Shown piece by piece: positions 33,365 to 42,351 of a stretch of 64,000 bases of DNA. Position numbers and translations under genes: made by a program. The first letter of the stretch is position 1, and each line of letters starts with the position of its first letter. The notes beneath the pieces were generated by a model that worked only from the letters and a program-made list of their open reading frames with translations, was not told the origin of the DNA and searched no databases. The stretch spans positions 216,043-280,042 of the forward strand of contig NZ_RBAH01000008.1 in NCBI RefSeq assembly GCF_003626695.1, in the 5' to 3' direction. This DNA is from Paenibacillus ginsengarvi. GTDB taxonomy: Bacteria; Bacillota; Bacilli; Paenibacillales; NBRC-103111.

Positions 33365-36300
33365 ATGATGTTAAAACGGCATGTTCGTGCTTGGATAGGG
33401 GCTGCTTTGCTCGGTTTGCTATTGAATGCGCTTTCCATTTCCTCGTTTGTGCTAGCCGACGTTTCTTCACCGGCTTTCGCCGCTTCGGCTCCTTTTGCCA
33501 GCTCCGTGAATCTGGTGGTCAACCCGGGATTTGAGCAGGTTTCCGGCGGCAAACCGGCCAATTGGGTGATGTTTAACACATCGACCTATCAATCGGTGAC
33601 GAATATCGTGTACAGCGGGACTTCCAGTGTCAAACTGACCAACAATCTGGTCGGCAATGGGCTAAGAAGCTCGCCTATCGCCATCACGCCGGGAATTGGC
33701 TACAAGGCTTCCGTCTACTCGTATAACGAAAGCGGAAGCTCCCAGCTATATTTGGAATTTTGGGACCGCAATAACACCCGCATCGCGGTCAAAACGACCG
33801 GGCAATCGGTGGGCGGCGTATGGACTCGTATGGAGGCTTCCCTTGCCGCTCCTGCCGGGGCGGTGACCGCTACTGTATTGATGTACCAAAGTGCGTCCAA
33901 TAAAGGCGTAGCGTATTTTGACGACGCTTCCCTTGTCATCGAGCCGACGACGGTACCGTTTACGGGCTTAACGGAGCTGTCGCGTTCGCCTGGTATTGAA
34001 ACCGGTACGGCCGGCGAGGCGCTGCTGCTGAAAAACGTTCAGCCTGGGCAATTCGCCGAATATGAGCTTACCGTTGCCGGAACCGGATTTTTCAACGTTC
34101 AGCTAGTCGGCGCGACTTCTGCGGCCGGCGGTCGGGCGGAGGTGCTGCTGGACGGCGCAGCGCTGGGCACGATGGATTTTTACGGACCTGACGGGGGACG
34201 GACCGAGCTGGTTTCGTCAAAAATGCTTACGGCCGGCAAGCATGCTTTGAAGCTGCAAGCTGTGGATAAGCGGCCCGAATCGGCCGGATTTGATTTGCTC
34301 CCTCAGCAGGTAACTCTGTTTCTGGATGTGCTCGCAGAGAAGCTTCAGCAGGCGAACGCCGAGCTGGAACGCGGACAAACTCTGCTCGATGCGGCCAAGA
34401 TAAAGCTTCTTCCCGGAGGCGCCGCCGCGGATGCCTACCTGCGCGGACAGGCGGCGGAGCTGGCGAATCAGCTCCAGTTGCTGCGCGATCGCGGTCGGCA
34501 GCCGATTCCCGATCTGACCGCCGCGAACAGCCTCATTGCGGAAGCCGGCAAGCTGAGCTGGACGATCAGACGGTTCGCGAACTTCGTCGATGTCCGGTAC
34601 GCCCGGCCCGGGGACCGCTTCGGCCTGGCCACCGCGGACTCGATGGAGTTGGTGTATCCATTGGACTTGCCGTGCCAATGCGCGACTGGGCCGGCGAGCG
34701 TGTCGCTTGCCCAGGGCGAATACGAGAACATGCAGGCCGTAGTTTTACCGTACGGCGAAACGTTGACCGATGTCGCTGCACATGTTGCCGCCGTGGTAGG
34801 ACCAAACGGTAAAGCCGTGCCCGAGTCGCTGCTCCGCGCATCCGTAGCGCCGCTCGGCTCGGTCAAGGTCACGGCGACCGGCCAGTATTCGATCCCGGCC
34901 ACCGTGAACAGCCCGGGCAACTACTACGGCTGGACGCCGGACCCGATTCGCACGGATCTGTCCCGCATCAAGGTGCCCTCCGGCACGATGCAGCCTTATT
35001 GGATCGAGTTGTATGCGAGCCCGCAGATTGAACCGGGCGATTACAAGGTAACGGTAACTTTTCAGGCAGCGGGTTTACCGGTCGAATCGCTGGATGTAAC
35101 GGTCAAAGTTTGGCCGATCAGGATTGCCGATCGTCCGCAGCTGGCCACATCCATGACGACGAACCCGGAAAGCATTTACTTGACTTATGGGGTTACGGAC
35201 CCGGAAGCGAAGGAGCGGCTGAAAGACAGCTATTTCGATTTTCTGGAAACGTTCAAAATCGAGCCGGATTTGATTTACCGCAATACGCCGCCTACCGTGG
35301 CCGAGCTCAAAAAAATCGAAAGCAAATGGGGCCTGCACCAATTCAACGTGCTTTATATCGATCCGCGGGTCGGCTTCGATCTGAGCAAGCCGGAATCTTG
35401 GCAGCAGCGAATCGACTACTTGCTCGGGACGATCGGCGATGCAATGGCGGAATACGAGCAGGCCGGCTTGGCCGACAAAGCTTATATTTACGGCTTCGAC
35501 GAGACTCGAACCGAATACAATGCACTTGTTAAAGAAATTCTTCGGCAAATCAAGGCCAGATTCCCGAACGTACCGGTCATGTCGACTTATCTGGACAGCA
35601 CGCTCGGTGCGCAAAGCGGTCTGGCCGGCTTGATCGATATATGGGTACCGGGCGTGCAAGCGATTAACCATAACGCCCGGGCTACCGCTCAACAACGGGG
35701 CGATCAAGTGTACTGGTATTTGCATGCCAGCGTGAAATCGCCGAATCCGAACTGGTTCAACGGCTACTTGCCGAGCGATACCCGGGTTCTTCTGGGCCCG
35801 TTATCCCACAAGTTCAATCTGGACGGCTTCCTGTATTACAACATCAACCGCTGGATCGGAAGGAAGCCGATGAGCGACGGCATACTGAGCAATTGGGACC
35901 CGCGAACGTATACCAACGCTGACGGGGACGGATCGCTGTATTACCCGGGTCCGAACGGTCCGCTCGCCTCCCAGCGGCTGCAAAACTTCCGCGACGGCAT
36001 GGAGGACTACAATTTGCTCGAAGTGCTGGGAGAACGCATCGACCAGGCGCAGCAGCGAGGGGATGCTGCGGAGCTGCTGACGGCGGCGCGCAAGCTGCTC
36101 GCAGCAGATTCGGTAGCGACGGATCAGGCGAATTTTACGAAAAACGCCGCGCTGTATCGTTTGTGGCGGGAGGACGTAGCCGCCATGATCATCCGTTTGT
36201 CGAATCCGGGTAGCGCCGCCGCCCCCGGCAAGCCGGTTTTGTCCGACGACAACGGGCAGGATACGGGATTATCGGACGGGCATTACAATATTCGGATGGA

Positions 36301-36796
36301 TATGTGGTGGGGACCGAACGGCACTACGTATAAACTGTATGAAAACGGTCGGCCGATCGATACGCGAACGTTGACGGGCCATACGCCGGACGCCCAATCG
36401 ACCGTAACGTCCGTCACGTATCGGGCAAACGGCGTGTACAAGTACTATGCCGAGCTATCGAATGCGTACGGTACCACGCGAAGCGACGTTCTGACCGTCA
36501 CCGTCACGCAGGCGGCTCCCGGACAGCCGGTCCTGTCCCACAACAATTGGGACGGCGACGGCTCGTATCAGATCGAGATGAATATGTGGTGGGGGACGAA
36601 TGGAAAGACATACCGGCTGTATGAGAACGGCGTGCTGATTGATTCGCAGCCGTTGACGGATCGAACGCCAGTCGCGCAGTCGGCTTCCACAGCCATACGC
36701 AACAAACCGCCCGGCATTTATGAATACCGGGCCGAGCTAACGAATTACGGGGGTGTGACTGCCAGCGCCACTATAACCGTACAGGTGAACAAGTAG
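33365..36796 (+). CDS. Large secreted DUF4091 (GH123-like) multi-domain carbohydrate-active protein
   Basis: A 1143-residue exported protein with a signal peptide (AFA, about 40). Next is a CBM4/16-type carbohydrate-binding domain (about 47-195: NLVVNPGFEQVSGGKPANWV), then a CBM6-like domain (about 205-320). A linker is followed by a DUF4091 barrel (about 430-930), with the DPRVGF and the RLQNFRDGMEDYNLLEVL signature typical of this family and of GH123-like enzymes. Two C-terminal Ig-like repeats resemble the ChiA N-terminal domain (MDMWWGPNGTTYKLYENG, MNMWWGTNGKTYRLYENG). It should bind and possibly cleave an extracellular polysaccharide; activity is not proven. A terminator follows. Confidence 0.8.
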   Translation: MMLKRHVRAWIGAALLGLLLNALSISSFVLADVSSPAFAASAPFASSVNLVVNPGFEQVSGGKPANWVMFNTSTYQSVTNIVYSGTSSVKLTNNLVGNGLRSSPIAITPGIGYKASVYSYNESGSSQLYLEFWDRNNTRIAVKTTGQSVGGVWTRMEASLAAPAGAVTATVLMYQSASNKGVAYFDDASLVIEPTTVPFTGLTELSRSPGIETGTAGEALLLKNVQPGQFAEYELTVAGTGFFNVQLVGATSAAGGRAEVLLDGAALGTMDFYGPDGGRTELVSSKMLTAGKHALKLQAVDKRPESAGFDLLPQQVTLFLDVLAEKLQQANAELERGQTLLDAAKIKLLPGGAAADAYLRGQAAELANQLQLLRDRGRQPIPDLTAANSLIAEAGKLSWTIRRFANFVDVRYARPGDRFGLATADSMELVYPLDLPCQCATGPASVSLAQGEYENMQAVVLPYGETLTDVAAHVAAVVGPNGKAVPESLLRASVAPLGSVKVTATGQYSIPATVNSPGNYYGWTPDPIRTDLSRIKVPSGTMQPYWIELYASPQIEPGDYKVTVTFQAAGLPVESLDVTVKVWPIRIADRPQLATSMTTNPESIYLTYGVTDPEAKERLKDSYFDFLETFKIEPDLIYRNTPPTVAELKKIESKWGLHQFNVLYIDPRVGFDLSKPESWQQRIDYLLGTIGDAMAEYEQAGLADKAYIYGFDETRTEYNALVKEILRQIKARFPNVPVMSTYLDSTLGAQSGLAGLIDIWVPGVQAINHNARATAQQRGDQVYWYLHASVKSPNPNWFNGYLPSDTRVLLGPLSHKFNLDGFLYYNINRWIGRKPMSDGILSNWDPRTYTNADGDGSLYYPGPNGPLASQRLQNFRDGMEDYNLLEVLGERIDQAQQRGDAAELLTAARKLLAADSVATDQANFTKNAALYRLWREDVAAMIIRLSNPGSAAAPGKPVLSDDNGQDTGLSDGHYNIRMDMWWGPNGTTYKLYENGRPIDTRTLTGHTPDAQSTVTSVTYRANGVYKYYAELSNAYGTTRSDVLTVTVTQAAPGQPVLSHNNWDGDGSYQIEMNMWWGTNGKTYRLYENGVLIDSQPLTDRTPVAQSASTAIRNKPPGIYEYRAELTNYGGVTASATITVQVNK

Positions 36797-36816
36797 AAGC
36801 ATGTAAGGAAATAGTG

Positions 36817-36852
36817 GATCTTGTCCCTCGCTTGGGGCAAGATCCTATTTCT
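36817..36852 (+). terminator. Intrinsic terminator after the DUF4091 gene
   Basis: GATCTTGTCCC (36817-36827) pairs with GGGGCAAGATC (36834-36844) with one G-T pair, then a T-rich tail. Confidence 0.8.
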
Positions 36853-36901
36853 TTGCCGTATAAACTGTGTAAAACAGTTGAAATTTAAACAGCTTTACTT
36901 T

Positions 36902-36925
36902 ATTATCATTATATAAAATGATAAT
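36902..36925. promoter_or_regulatory. Perfect palindromic operator upstream of the winged-helix regulator
   Basis: ATTATCATT (36902-36910) and AATGATAAT (36917-36925) form a perfect 9-bp inverted repeat with a 6-base spacer, 18 bases before the 36943 start. It probably overlaps the promoter -10. Autoregulation by the 36943 protein is the simplest reading; it also resembles a Fur-type box (GATAATGAT-like half sites). Confidence 0.55.
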
Positions 36926-36942
36926 GATTGGAGGTTTTAAAA

Positions 36943-37494
36943 ATGTCTAAAAAAGCGGATCTGCTGCTTCATCCGATACGAATGCGGATTATACAACAAT
37001 TATTGCTGGGCAAACCGTTGACAACCGCACAGCTCTTGGAAGAGCTTGGCGATGTTCCTCAAGCAACGCTGTATCGTCACATTAATCTTTTGATCGATGC
37101 GGATATGATCGAAGTAGTCGATACACACAAAGTGAAAGGAACGGAAGAACGGGTATTTTCGGTAAAGAAGGATCATATCCAAATTTCCGAAGAGGAAACC
37201 GAAGTAACCTCGCAAGAGGATCATTTGCGGCATTTTTCAGCATACCATGCTAATTTGCTTCAACTTGCGACTTCTTATATCACGCAAAATCCGCCCAATC
37301 AATACAAGGAAAATGGGTTCGGTTATTGGTTTGCGCCTATGCATCTGACAAATGATGAATTTCAGGAACTCATCGACTCTATTAATAAATATATGGAAAA
37401 AGCGATCAATAACGAACCGACACCCGAGCGCACTGCCCGTATTTTTGCAGGCATGTTTATTCCCCAGAAATCAAAAGAAAAATCAGAAGAATAA
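36943..37494 (+). CDS. Winged-helix transcriptional regulator (ArsR-like)
   Basis: A 183-residue protein. The N-terminal winged helix (about 5-80) reads LHPIRMRIIQQLLLGKPLTTAQLLEELGDVPQATLYRHINLLIDADMIEVVD, typical of ArsR/HTH-20 repressors. The C-terminal region is helical with FGYWFAPMHLTNDEFQELIDSINKYMEK, which could bind a ligand or dimerise. The ATG at 36943 has GGAGG 8-10 bases upstream. It heads an operon with a small PLDc_N protein and an ABC transporter, and the palindrome 18 bases upstream is its likely operator. Confidence 0.85.
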   Translation: MSKKADLLLHPIRMRIIQQLLLGKPLTTAQLLEELGDVPQATLYRHINLLIDADMIEVVDTHKVKGTEERVFSVKKDHIQISEEETEVTSQEDHLRHFSAYHANLLQLATSYITQNPPNQYKENGFGYWFAPMHLTNDEFQELIDSINKYMEKAINNEPTPERTARIFAGMFIPQKSKEKSEE

Positions 37495-37508
37495 GGAGGA
37501 GAATCCCG

Positions 37509-37730
37509 ATGCATTATGGTATTAACACGGACATAGGAGCACTTGGCGATTGGCTGCCTCTTCTTATTCCGCTTCTCGTATTGTATTTACTTTTAGTGGC
37601 AGTCGCTCTATGGGATTTATTGAAGCGAGACCTTACTGCAGATCACAAATGGATATGGGCTTCGATCATTGTTTTAGTCAGTTTTTTTGGTCCCATTTTG
37701 TATTTTAATATAGGGAAAAGAGGGCGCTGA
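37509..37730 (+). CDS. Small PLDc_N-domain membrane protein (YxlE-like)
   Basis: A 73-residue protein with two membrane helices (LPLLIPLLVLYLLLVAVALWDLL and WIWASIIVLVSFFGPILYFNIG). The pattern is that of the phospholipase D-nuclease N-terminal domain found alone in small proteins such as B. subtilis YxlE. It sits directly before an ABC ATPase and permease, the same order as yxlE-yxlF-yxlG. AAGGAGGAG precedes the ATG. Confidence 0.85.
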   Translation: MHYGINTDIGALGDWLPLLIPLLVLYLLLVAVALWDLLKRDLTADHKWIWASIIVLVSFFGPILYFNIGKRGR

Positions 37731-37732
37731 AC

Positions 37733-38632
37733 ATGGCCATCATCCAGGTGAATCATCTGAAAAAAAGTTACGGAGACCGCGAAGTCATTAGTGACGTCAG
37801 CTTTCGAATTGAAGACGGAGAATGTGTCGCTCTGCTTGGTCCTAATGGAGCCGGCAAAACTACAATCATAAAAATGCTTTTAGACATTACCAAACCTACA
37901 GGGGGGCAAATTTTGTTTCAGGGAGAGCGACATGATCGAATGCGTCAGCATATCGGTTACTTGCCCCAGCATCCGACTTTTTATTCGTGGATGACGGGAA
38001 AGGAACTGCTCGAATATATGGGCGAACTCTCGGGAATCGATAAGAAACATTTAGAACAAAGAATGGACGAGTTGTTGGACCTGGTTGGATTAAGTAGAGA
38101 GAAGGATAAGCAGATCGGAACGTATTCGGGAGGGATGAAGCAAAGACTAGGTATAGCCCAGGCTCTTATTCATAGGCCTAAGCTGCTTATTATGGATGAA
38201 CCCGTCTCCGCCATGGACCCGCTAGGTCGACGAAACATGATGGAACTGCTTAAAGTAATCAAACTAGAAACGACCATATTATTTTCCACGCATATTCTCC
38301 ACGATGCGGAAGAACTTTGCGACAACATTCTTATATTAAATCAAGGCAAGTTGCTTGTTAACGATTCTATTGCTCAAGTGACGGTTCATCATCAACAGCC
38401 TGTTTTCATTATTCAGGCGCCTCGAGTCAAAGAATGGGTGCCGCTGCTGGCCAATAATCCTATCGTTGAATCCATTGATCAATCGGGTACTGCCGCAAAA
38501 ATCCGTGTTACAAACATTGATCAGGGAAGAGACTGGCTGTTAGACCAAATAAACCAGATGCGACTGCCCGTTCAAAAATTCGAACTAGTGCAGGAGAGTC
38601 TAGAAGACATCTTCCTTAGGATGGTGAAGTAA
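37733..38632 (+). CDS. ABC transporter ATPase (YxlF-like)
   Basis: A 299-residue ATP-binding subunit. Walker A GPNGAGKTT (36-44), Q-loop LPQHPTFYSW, signature YSGGMKQRLGIAQ, Walker B LLIMDEPVSAMDP and H-loop FSTH are intact. The family is the BcrA-like export type. It starts 2 bases after the previous stop and is followed at once by the permease (38634). YxlF/BcrA relatives act in immunity or envelope stress; the substrate is unknown here. Confidence 0.95.
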   Translation: MAIIQVNHLKKSYGDREVISDVSFRIEDGECVALLGPNGAGKTTIIKMLLDITKPTGGQILFQGERHDRMRQHIGYLPQHPTFYSWMTGKELLEYMGELSGIDKKHLEQRMDELLDLVGLSREKDKQIGTYSGGMKQRLGIAQALIHRPKLLIMDEPVSAMDPLGRRNMMELLKVIKLETTILFSTHILHDAEELCDNILILNQGKLLVNDSIAQVTVHHQQPVFIIQAPRVKEWVPLLANNPIVESIDQSGTAAKIRVTNIDQGRDWLLDQINQMRLPVQKFELVQESLEDIFLRMVK

Positions 38633-38633
38633 C

Positions 38634-39419
38634 ATGACCAATTTGCCTGTTCTATTAAAGAAAGAGTGGCTTGAAGCAAGAAGAAGTTACAAGTTGCTGT
38701 GGCTTCCTGTGGCATTCATGTTTTTGGGGATCTTACAGCCTCTGTCCTCCTACTATCTTCCTCAAATATTACAGATGGCAGGCGGTTTCCCCGAAGGTAT
38801 GAATATTTCTTTACCCGAGTTTACCCCAGAAGAGGTTTTGGCTTCTACGTTGACGAGTCAATTCGACCAATTGGGTTTAATAATCCTTGCAATCGGGATG
38901 ATGGGTATCATTGTATCCGATAAACTTAACGGGATGCTGACGTTTATTTTGACACGCAATACGTCACTAGGCGAATATGTACTAAGCAAGTGGATCGGGC
39001 AATCGGCAATTATCGGTGTGGCCATTGTTTCCGGGATGTTTATGGCTTTATGTTACACTTCTTATTTGTATAGTCCGGTGCCTTTAGCAAGAGTAGCAGC
39101 AGCGCTTGTTATTTATTATGTATGGTGCCTATTTATGCTTACGCTGCTGCTAACGCTGGGGGCTTTATTGTCTAAATCCTCGGCAGTTGCCGTGATATCG
39201 ATAGTTGTACTGCTAGTTATGAAAGCTGTAACCGCTTTTGGCTTTGGTTTCCAAATTTTCAATCCCGCGCATTTAACGAATCATGCGGCCCAAATCATAA
39301 CATCCGGAAATGCCTTGCCGCATTTACTGCCGACCATGGCGATAACATGTATACTCATCGTATCGTTTCTGTATATATCTAAATCCTATTTATCTCGTAA
39401 AGAGCTGCCTTCTATGTAA
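38634..39419 (+). CDS. ABC-2 type permease (YxlG-like)
   Basis: A 261-residue membrane protein with six helices and an N-terminal LLKKEWLEARRSYKLLWLPVAF segment characteristic of ABC-2 permeases. SDKLNGMLTFILTRNTSLGEYVLSKWIGQ resembles the loop that docks on the ATPase. It is the partner of the 37733 ATPase and the last gene of the operon; I see no clear terminator after it. Confidence 0.9.
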   Translation: MTNLPVLLKKEWLEARRSYKLLWLPVAFMFLGILQPLSSYYLPQILQMAGGFPEGMNISLPEFTPEEVLASTLTSQFDQLGLIILAIGMMGIIVSDKLNGMLTFILTRNTSLGEYVLSKWIGQSAIIGVAIVSGMFMALCYTSYLYSPVPLARVAAALVIYYVWCLFMLTLLLTLGALLSKSSAVAVISIVVLLVMKAVTAFGFGFQIFNPAHLTNHAAQIITSGNALPHLLPTMAITCILIVSFLYISKSYLSRKELPSM

Positions 39420-39429
39420 ATTGTCTCGG

Positions 39430-39541
39430 TTATTTCATATTCCGGAAAATATTCGGCGCGATGCCTACGAATTTTTTGAACAGCCGCGAGAAGTAAAAGA
39501 CATCCTTGTAGCCTAGCAGTGCGGCGATTTCTTTCAACGTC
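39430..39541 (-). pseudogene. C-terminal fragment of an AraC-family regulator
   Basis: On the minus strand the frame reads LKEIAALLGYKDVFYFSRLF then KKFVGIAPNIFRNMK and a stop at 39430-39432. This is the last 35-40 residues of an AraC HTH domain. Everything before it is missing: the sequence switches abruptly to an unrelated frame on the other strand at about 39541. A gene remnant, not functional. Confidence 0.75.
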
Positions 39542-39805
39542 TATCTGGATGCCGCCGGTGCAATCTTGAAGGCGGGGAAGGGGATCGCCTCCGCGACGAG
39601 AGCCGGTACTGGTTTGGTTGACATCGTCCTCCTCGAATCGCTCAGCTCGGCGGACTGCGTTGTGCCGCAAGTAACAGCGAGGGGCGGCGCCGCACTCGTC
39701 TATTCGGTAGTATCGTCCGCCACGAACAGTATCCGGGTGCGGATTGCCAATACGAGCGATACGCTGGTCGACGCTGGCTTTTATATTACCGTGCTCGGCT
39801 ACTAG
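39539..39805 (+). pseudogene. C-terminal remnant of an unidentified repetitive or tail-like protein
   Basis: An open frame from 39539 reads VYLDAAGAILKAGKGIASAT, then TSDTLVDAGFYITVLGY at its end. The composition (Ala/Ser/Gly/Val) and NSIRVRIANTSDTLVDAGFY are like phage-tail or surface-protein C-termini. No start codon with a ribosome site is near, and its 5' end abuts the AraC remnant. I cannot name the family. Confidence 0.5.
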
Positions 39806-39820
39806 AAGTGCAAAGTAGCA

Positions 39821-40909
39821 TTAAAGCTCTTCGTGCAGGCAAAACGGCACAAGAGCTTTTTCGCTTCCGTTAACGATAACGGCCAGACCGTGTTCGCCAG
39901 GATAATGTTTACGAGTCGTCAATTGCATGAAGCTATGAGAAAAAGAAACGGCGCACGCTCCGGGAGCGTACGTTTTCTCCGACAGCTTGAACAGCTTGCG
40001 GGAGCTGCGGCCGTTTGCCTTGACGAAATCGATCCCGTATTCGATGCGAAGCCGCGCAGACTCTTCGCCATGGTTAACGAGCGTAAAGCCCATGAGCGCG
40101 GAGGCGCCGATCCGGACCGCTTCCGGAGCGACCGTCAGGCCGCGAACCTCGATCGCCTCTGCCGGTACAAATCCGAAGAAGCGAAGCGCCTCCGGATCGC
40201 ATCGTTTGAGCAGCCCTCTGCAGCCGTGCCGGACGATCCAGTCGGTATGCGGATGCTGTCCGTACCATTTACGGGCCGTGTCCAGTACGAGATCAGGGTG
40301 ATCCTTGGCGATATCGTTTAAGTTATTGGCTACGCTTCTCCGCACATACTCCGACTCGTCTTCCTTCAGCAGCTCCAGCAATTCCAGTATGGGCCGAGGG
40401 TCTCGCTTGAACTCGCCAAGCGCCATCGCCCAAGGCAGGCGCGGACGGCTGCCTTCGCTCGCCAGTCGGCGGACGTGCTCGTCCGGGTTTGCGGCCCACA
40501 CCTTGAGCTGCTCCAGCATAAGAGAGGGGTAGCGGACGATAAACGGCCGGACGGCGAATTCCGAGCTGGAATAACGGGTGAACAAGGCCAGCGCTTCGAT
40601 CGAAGCTTCGGGATCCTCCAGGCCATACCGTTCCACAAAATCCGGGTACAGCATGTAAGGGAGTCCGCGGCTATCGACGGCGGTGCGTTTCAAAATGCTC
40701 AGCGCCTCCCGATAATCAGCCGGAAGCGCTGAGCGCAGCGATTCGGTAATCCGCCTCATTCGCTGCTTAAGCGCCAGCGCCTCCCAGTCATCCGCATAAA
40801 CGAGCTCCAGAAACGCCCGCTCGGGAAAATGCGGATACTCCGTCTTCAGTTTGCCTGTCAATTGCTCGAAAAACGCCTCGTTGTAAATCTCTTTCAATAG
40901 CTCCGCCAT
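39821..40909 (-). CDS. AlkC/AlkD-type DNA alkylation repair glycosylase with Ig-like tail
   Basis: About 362 residues from the chosen ATG at 40909 (residues begin MAELLKEIYNEAFF); an upstream frame to 41002 has no ribosome site. HEAT-like repeats (LEQLKVWAANPDEHVRRLASEGSRPRLPWAMAL and the DESEYVRRSVANNLNDIAKDHPDLV motif) match the AlkC/AlkD superfamily, which excises alkylated bases without base flipping. The last 110 residues (VAPEAVRIGASALMGFTLVN onward) form an Ig-like module, as known for AlkC. Start not certain; the nearest GGAAGG is 16 bases upstream. It acts in base-excision repair. Confidence 0.8.
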   Translation of the reverse strand: MAELLKEIYNEAFFEQLTGKLKTEYPHFPERAFLELVYADDWEALALKQRMRRITESLRSALPADYREALSILKRTAVDSRGLPYMLYPDFVERYGLEDPEASIEALALFTRYSSSEFAVRPFIVRYPSLMLEQLKVWAANPDEHVRRLASEGSRPRLPWAMALGEFKRDPRPILELLELLKEDESEYVRRSVANNLNDIAKDHPDLVLDTARKWYGQHPHTDWIVRHGCRGLLKRCDPEALRFFGFVPAEAIEVRGLTVAPEAVRIGASALMGFTLVNHGEESARLRIEYGIDFVKANGRSSRKLFKLSEKTYAPGACAVSFSHSFMQLTTRKHYPGEHGLAVIVNGSEKALVPFCLHEEL

Positions 40910-41053
40910 GTTGGGTATACACGATCCTTCCTCGAATTTTAGGTGTAAAGAACGTACGTTCCCTTCTTTTGAGTATAACATGTGCTCGGTGCTGAGCAAC
41001 ACTTTTTCGATCCGCCACTTTAGATAACCGTAATTTGATTGTTTAAAATGGGG

Positions 41054-41190
41054 GTGTTAGGAAATTCGAAATCCAGAACCGATTTCCTCCATCAAACTTC
41101 ATATTCACTGATGCCATCGCAACCATCATGATCCTAACACGCAACTGTTATTTGCTTTTTTTTCCACAAAATTGCTGGTATTGTTATAAT
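41054..41190 (+). promoter_or_regulatory. Extended -10 promoter and inverted repeat before the phosphoesterase
   Basis: TGTTATAAT with TATAAT at 41185-41190 is an extended -10 (TGnTATAAT), with a weak -35 region about 17 bases earlier. Upstream, GTGTTAGGA (41054-41062) and TCCTAACAC (41132-41140) form a perfect 9-bp inverted repeat 69 bases apart, possibly the end of a lost element. No gene occupies 40910-41369. Confidence 0.45.
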
Positions 41191-41369
41191 TAAATATTAG
41201 CACGGGATCGATATCAGGCATCTTGTCGAACTTGCAGCATATATGAATGAGGCGGGAGTGATCTGATTTTCTCAAAAATTATAACGGAGAATTGGATAGC
41301 TCTCTGCTTAAAGTCATGATTCCTTATCTCGAGGGAGCGAAAAATAATAAACATAAGGGTGATAGGGTG

Positions 41370-42248
41370 AAAATAGGCTTTGTAGGAGACTTGCATGGCA
41401 GGGTATTTCATAGTTTAGCCGTGATGGCTGAGTGGCAAATTCGCTATAAAGAAAAATTAGATTTGATCATTCAAGTAGGTGATTTCGGAGCGTATCCCGA
41501 ACCTAGTGATGAACTGAAAGAGAAAAGGGGATATGACCTGGACCCTTCACAATTCGATTTCAGCCGGCATGTAAAAGCAAAGGAACCTCTAGCCAACCGA
41601 CTGCACGATATTCGAAAATATTTCGTAGAACCCATATATTTTATCAGAGGGAATCATGAGGATTTCAATTGGCTGAATCGTTTATGCTCGGAAAGTGAAC
41701 AAAATACGATCAGCATTGACCCGTTTGATCTGTTTCACTATGTAAAAGACGGAACGGTATTGGAGAAAGAGGGGAAAAAAATCGCATGCTTAGGCGGTGT
41801 GCAGACTCCCGACAAAGAGGATCCACGGTCGATTAATGAAGATGCCTATTTGAACCTATTAAACTACCCGCCTGGTGAAATTGATATTTTGGTTACACAT
41901 GATGCTCCGTATGGTGCGCTTACCAATCAGCAGGGTCAGAAGGGGGGATCCAAAATGCTATTGACTCTGATCGAGACCCTAAAGCCCAAATATATGATAG
42001 GCGGACATTATCATCATATGATCGGTCCGATGGTTTTTGGCGAAACAACGTATATGGGACTCAATCTAATCATTTACCATCGAGCGGATGAATTAGGTCT
42101 AGTTAAGCCGGGGAGCTTTGGGATATTAGATATGAGTAAGGATGAAATAAACTTTGTGACCGATGCATGGCTGTCCGAGTTTGATAAAAGGCTTGATTTT
42201 ATTCATTACTGCGAGAAGCTGCAAAAATCTGCAAGTGTACCGCTTTAA
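41370..42248 (+). CDS. Metallophosphoesterase
   Basis: A 292-residue protein (GTG at 41370 after AAGGGTGATAGG; TTG at 41292 with CGGAG upstream is the alternative). All five calcineurin-like motifs are present: GDLHG near the start, VGDFG, GNHED, THDAP and GGHYHH. These bind two metals and hydrolyse phosphomono- or diesters. Cytosolic, no other domain. Substrate unknown. The gene is A+T-rich and appears to be monocistronic. Confidence 0.9.
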   Translation, partial: KIGFVGDLHGRVFHSLAVMAEWQIRYKEKLDLIIQVGDFGAYPEPSDELKEKRGYDLDPSQFDFSRHVKAKEPLANRLHDIRKYFVEPIYFIRGNHEDFNWLNRLCSESEQNTISIDPFDLFHYVKDGTVLEKEGKKIACLGGVQTPDKEDPRSINEDAYLNLLNYPPGEIDILVTHDAPYGALTNQQGQKGGSKMLLTLIETLKPKYMIGGHYHHMIGPMVFGETTYMGLNLIIYHRADELGLVKPGSFGILDMSKDEINFVTDAWLSEFDKRLDFIHYCEKLQKSASVPL

Positions 42249-42314
42249 TTACGCTGTTTCCAGTGACTATTGGGAGTTAGTGTATATACCTATTTGATGC
42301 TTGATACCCCAATG

Positions 42315-42344
42315 AAAAAAGGAGCAGATGCCTTGAACTGCTCC
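42315..42344 (-). terminator. Intrinsic terminator between convergent genes
   Basis: GGAGCAG (42321-42327) pairs with CTGCTCC (42338-42344). On the minus strand the stem is followed by TTTTTTC, ending the leftward 42352 gene. Confidence 0.7.
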
Positions 42345-42351
42345 ATTTCTT

